Source of the DNA: Cytobacillus praedii
GTDB lineage: Bacteria; Bacillota; Bacilli; Bacillales; Cytobacillaceae
Direction: 5' to 3'
Length of the DNA: 36,628 nucleotides
Assembly (NCBI RefSeq): GCF_001439605.1
Contig: NZ_LMBX01000039.1
Coordinates: 1 to 36,628 of the forward strand
In this document: one piece after another, positions 34,010 to 36,628 of the stretch
Position numbering within the stretch: position 1 is the stretch's first letter
Layout of the letters: each line of letters starts with the position of its first letter
Translations under genes and position numbers: made by a program
The notes under the pieces: model-generated
Database searches by the model: none
What the model saw: the letters and a program-made list of their open reading frames with translations, nothing else
What the model was told of the DNA's origin: nothing

Positions 34010-34169
34010 TCCATTATATCCCCTTTGATATTTGATGTGAAGAATGTAAGATCAACACGTGATACAAACATTCCATAGATTTTTATAAAATTTGGGGAAT
34101 TGTGCCTGCGAGCAACACATACAGAAACTTATAGACCTTGAAATCAAAAATGAAGGGCAAAGAATTTAA

Positions 34170-34460
34170 TCAGCGCATAAAGTATATCCAGCAAAAGTGG
34201 CTGAACGGAACAAAACCTCGAGGAACATCAGTAAACATAAAGAGATTATTAACGCTAATGGGGATATAAGTCAGATTATGATTCCTGGGACAACGGAAGG
34301 AATGATTGGAAAAGCTTTAAAGGGAGAAGGATATTAGGGCATTCAAATATCTGTAAAAATTGTCATAAGTGATTGAGATACTGAATGCCGACAGCTAATA
34401 GAAGAAATTTTAGATAGGGACTGGGAGCATGTTGAATTTCTAAAACGAATCCTCCATTAA
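34170..34460 (+). pseudogene. Decayed reading frame with two in-frame stops, family unknown
   Basis: One frame from 34170 to TAA 34458-34460 reads like protein except for TAG at 34335 and TGA at 34374: segments HKVYPAKVAERNKTSRN, KEIINANGDISQIMIPGTTE, GMIGKALKGEG, ECRQLIEEILDRDWEHVEF. No start or ribosome site is seen. Its end overlaps the stop of the convergent AEC gene by 4 bp. I cannot name the family. It fills most of the 450 bp between splB and the AEC gene; the remainder (34010-34169) holds nothing I recognise. Confidence 0.35.
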
Positions 34461-35401
34461 AAATGATTATAAATAATGCTTAGTATTAAATATAAAAAGG
34501 GGATGGTGAAGATACATAGAAGTGTAGTAATTAATACACCTAACGAAGCAAATAAAGTATCTGCGTTATATTTTTGTGAGAACAGTATGATTGTCGGTGC
34601 AGCAGGCATTCCAGATACGAGAATAGCAATAATCAACAATGAAAAAGGGACGTTTAAAAAAGTAAATGGGAGTAATAAAAAGGGGATAAATAACAGTCTA
34701 ACGAATGCCATCTTCCATAAGTGGGTATTTTTAATCAATAGAAATAGTTCATTATAATTAACCTTAGCGATCAAGCTTCCAATTAGCAGCATAGAGAGAG
34801 GAATGGTCATGTTACCTATGCTTTCCATCATGTTAGAAACCATTACAGGCAAATGGAATGGAAGCAGAAAAAGTATAATTCCAATGAATGTAGAAAATAT
34901 TCCAGAATGGCAAAAGGTTTGTTTCCAGTTGAATTTGTGCTTGCTTTCACTAAATAGGAATAGTCCGTACGTCCATATGAGTATCAAATAACATAAATTA
35001 AAGATTGTTAAATAAATGATTCCTTGTTCTTCTAAAATGATGGAACTAACAGCATAACCAATAAACCCTTGATTTCCAAAAATTATTAGGCCCTCATATA
35101 CATTTTTTTGTTTCTGTTCAAGAGCAGCTCGTTTTTTCATCCATATTGCTAAAAAGCATGATAGGACAAGGATATAGATGGACATGGACATGAGCCATAG
35201 AAAATCTTTTATTATATAAGCAGAAAATGTAATATCTAACGAACATATGATGAGGGCAGGTAATGTGATATATAGAATTAACTGTGTCAAAACGTCATTT
35301 GCGTGTTCATTTAAGATGTTTTTTTTCCTAACAATAAACCCAAGAAAAGCGATTCCGTAAAGGCCAAGCATTTCTTGCAAAAATGCTCCTGCAGAAGACA
35401 T
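34457..35401 (-). CDS. AEC (auxin efflux carrier) family transporter
   Basis: A 314-residue protein with about ten membrane helices. Family features are GIAFLGFIVRKKNILNE (about 15-31), LTQLILYITLPALII with the conserved Pro (38-52), FGNQGFIGYAVS (108-119), and the C-terminal repeat with SMLLIGSLIA and SGMPAAPTIILFSQKYNAD. AEC members export malate, auxin-like or other organic anions; substrate here is unknown. GGAGGG lies 5 nt before ATG. Confidence 0.88.
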   Translation of the reverse strand: MSSAGAFLQEMLGLYGIAFLGFIVRKKNILNEHANDVLTQLILYITLPALIICSLDITFSAYIIKDFLWLMSMSIYILVLSCFLAIWMKKRAALEQKQKNVYEGLIIFGNQGFIGYAVSSIILEEQGIIYLTIFNLCYLILIWTYGLFLFSESKHKFNWKQTFCHSGIFSTFIGIILFLLPFHLPVMVSNMMESIGNMTIPLSMLLIGSLIAKVNYNELFLLIKNTHLWKMAFVRLLFIPFLLLPFTFLNVPFSLLIIAILVSGMPAAPTIILFSQKYNADTLFASLGVLITTLLCIFTIPFLYLILSIIYNHF

Positions 35402-35514
35402 AATATCCCTCCTCGCTATAATATGAACGAAATATCTAGGGCATTAATTATTTTCCACTTTAATTAAACACTCTTAGGTATCTTAATTAATATTATGGAT
35501 GGGAGGAGGCTAAG

Positions 35515-36297
35515 GTGTTTATGCAACTTCTAGATGGAAAACAAATTGAAAGTGTTCCCTGTATATTAGAAAAGAAATGGCAATATGATGCCTTTAAGTG
35601 TTTTAAAGAAAAACTGTCGGATATCAATAACCCCTTTCCGTGTATCCCTGCTACTATAGGGTTTAAACTAAATCATTTTAGATATGTCTTTTTAGGCGAC
35701 CCAAGACTAAAAGAAACGCCAGCTGAATTAGCTGGAATGCTTAAAAAATATGGTCAAAAATCAAAAAGCTTTGGTCACTATACATCGTTAATTGCCATAT
35801 TCCATACACCTGAAGATTTAATTAGAAAATATACAATAGAAGACTATCGTTTGCTATTTTGGTCTTTATTAAGTGAGATACGTACATTGGACGAAATCGA
35901 ATGGCCAAGTCATATTCCGCGGGATCCAGAGCATCATGTTTGGGAATATTGCTTTGGAGGGGAGCAGTACTTTATGTATTGTGCTACACCCTCTCACAAG
36001 AAAAGGAGAAGCAGGTATTTTCCTTACTTTATTTTTGCTATTACCCCGCGTTGGGTGTTGGAACAATTCAATTTAAAGATTGAATCAGCAAATAAGATAC
36101 GAAAAAATATACGAAACCGAATAGTAAATTATGATAAAGTAGAAATTCATCCGGATTTACACTTATATGGAAGCGAAGAGAATTTTGAATGGAAACAATA
36201 TTTCCTAAGCGATGATCTCTCATCATCATCCAAATGTCCATTTTCATTTTTTCATATAAGTAATAATGAAAAGGTTCCGAAGCATAAAGATGAATAA
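35515..36297 (+). CDS. YqcI/YcgG family protein (possible heme-dependent oxygenase)
   Basis: A 260-residue protein with family features: PFPCIPATIGFKLNHFRYVF (about 40-59, family Cys-Ile-Pro motif), FGHYTSLIAIF, FWSLLSEIR, EWPSHIPRDPEHHVWEYCFG (a frequent motif, about 130-149) and YFPYFIFAITPRW. Known members GntA (guanitoxin pathway) and DcsA (cycloserine pathway) are heme enzymes that hydroxylate guanidine nitrogens; the role of the Bacillus members is unknown. GTG 35515 has GGAGG about 5 nt upstream; ATG 35521 is an alternative. No biosynthetic neighbours are visible. Confidence 0.82.
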   Translation: MFMQLLDGKQIESVPCILEKKWQYDAFKCFKEKLSDINNPFPCIPATIGFKLNHFRYVFLGDPRLKETPAELAGMLKKYGQKSKSFGHYTSLIAIFHTPEDLIRKYTIEDYRLLFWSLLSEIRTLDEIEWPSHIPRDPEHHVWEYCFGGEQYFMYCATPSHKKRRSRYFPYFIFAITPRWVLEQFNLKIESANKIRKNIRNRIVNYDKVEIHPDLHLYGSEENFEWKQYFLSDDLSSSSKCPFSFFHISNNEKVPKHKDE

Positions 36298-36376
36298 GTC
36301 AGTATATTCCCGCCTGCTATGGTAAAAATAAGATTGGTGTAGTACACCATTACCTGCGATGTGGAGGGAAATAGCA

Positions 36377-36550
36377 ATGAATATACGTGAAGGCCTAATA
36401 CCAACAGCATTAGGGTCTGCTGTCACTGCAGCAGGTTATGCAATGAAACAGCAGCGCAAATCAAATAAAATGATTGCCAATACAGTTTTTGGTTTTGGCT
36501 TAGCACATGTAGTATTAGGGGTTATTGACCTAGTTGAACATCGCCGTTAA
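36377..36550 (+). CDS. Small hydrophobic protein, unknown function
   Basis: A 57-residue protein with two hydrophobic stretches (LIPTALGSAVTAAGYAM, residues 7-23, and ANTVFGFGLAHVVLGVIDL, about 34-52) separated by a basic loop, and a basic C-terminus. The frame is open to 36359, but GGAGGG 10 nt before ATG 36377 sets the start. Very similar small proteins occur in Bacillus, sometimes under unhelpful names; I assign no function. Confidence 0.65.
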   Translation: MNIREGLIPTALGSAVTAAGYAMKQQRKSNKMIANTVFGFGLAHVVLGVIDLVEHRR

Positions 36551-36628
36551 GAAGAGGCTGGGACATAACTAGCTTCAAATAGTGAGAAAGGTGAATTTGA
36601 GAGACCTCAAATTCACCTTTCTCTATTT
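36551..36628 (+). terminator. Repeat-like terminator element with GAGGCTGGGACATAA
   Basis: AAGAGGCTGGGACATAACTA at 36552-36571 is followed by a perfect 18-bp stem (36584-36601 with 36606-36623) and TATTT at the window edge. The GAGGCTGGGACATAA motif is one I know from repeated intergenic elements of Bacilli. Confidence 0.75.

Noticed and set aside
1..36628. tRNA, rRNA, CRISPR array, insertion sequence, prophage or toxin-antitoxin genes
   Set aside because: Looked for on both strands by motif and repeat pattern; none seen.

Overview
The window looks like chromosome from a low-GC, spore-forming Bacillaceae (Bacillus, Cytobacillus or Neobacillus type). It carries clear homologues of B. subtilis yeeI, CotF-type coat proteins, yndM, yqhV, yteA, uvsE, splAB, ydaG, ktrB and yqcI. 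Shine-Dalgarno sequences are strong, and TTG and GTG starts occur. I see no rRNA, tRNA, CRISPR array, prophage or insertion sequence.

Layout. 1-5.4 kb: housekeeping and sporulation-linked genes (two unknown small ORFs, yeeI, a CotF-domain pair, yndM-like, yqhV-like, yteA-like) plus a broken family 4 uracil-DNA glycosylase gene. 5.5-9.75 kb (minus strand): a class I ribonucleotide reductase operon (alpha, beta, flavodoxin) behind a sigma-A promoter, a pair of NrdR-like boxes, a cobalamin riboswitch and an intrinsic terminator. 9.75-15.3 kb: a short degenerate tandem repeat, an MBL hydrolase, a DUF3231 protein, a quinone oxidoreductase and a chemoreceptor. 15.4-18.6 kb (plus strand): a class III anaerobic reductase operon (nrdD, nrdG, YciI-like) with the same control elements: identical promoter hexamers and spacing, NrdR boxes again 32 bp apart, a cobalamin riboswitch and a terminator. 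18.8-24.2 kb: an SLC13 permease, a DUF1450/12-TM membrane protein pair, VanZ-like, and a frameshifted DUF418 gene. 24.4-29.2 kb: small proteins, a c-di-AMP (ydaO-type) riboswitch upstream of a KtrB potassium channel subunit, and a second chemoreceptor. 29.3-34.0 kb: UV-damage repair genes (uvsE, a divergent uvsE paralogue, splAB) around a small stress-protein operon. 34.1-36.6 kb: a decayed reading frame, an AEC transporter, a YqcI/YcgG protein, a small membrane protein and a repeat-like terminator.

The most coherent system is the ribonucleotide reductase regulon. Both B12-independent enzymes, oxygen-using class I and oxygen-sensitive class III, appear to be switched off by cobalamin and by NrdR. 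This predicts a B12-dependent class II enzyme (NrdJ) elsewhere in the genome as the default, with these two as back-ups when B12 is short. Neither catalytic subunit carries a recognisable intact N-terminal ATP-cone, so control of dNTP supply may rest largely on NrdR and the riboswitches.

A second theme is UV survival of spores: SplB reverses spore photoproduct directly, UvsE nicks at UV lesions, and the second UvsE-like protein keeps the metal site but changes lesion-probing residues. Three stretches show gene decay: the uracil-DNA glycosylase, the DUF418 gene and the frame at 34170-34460.
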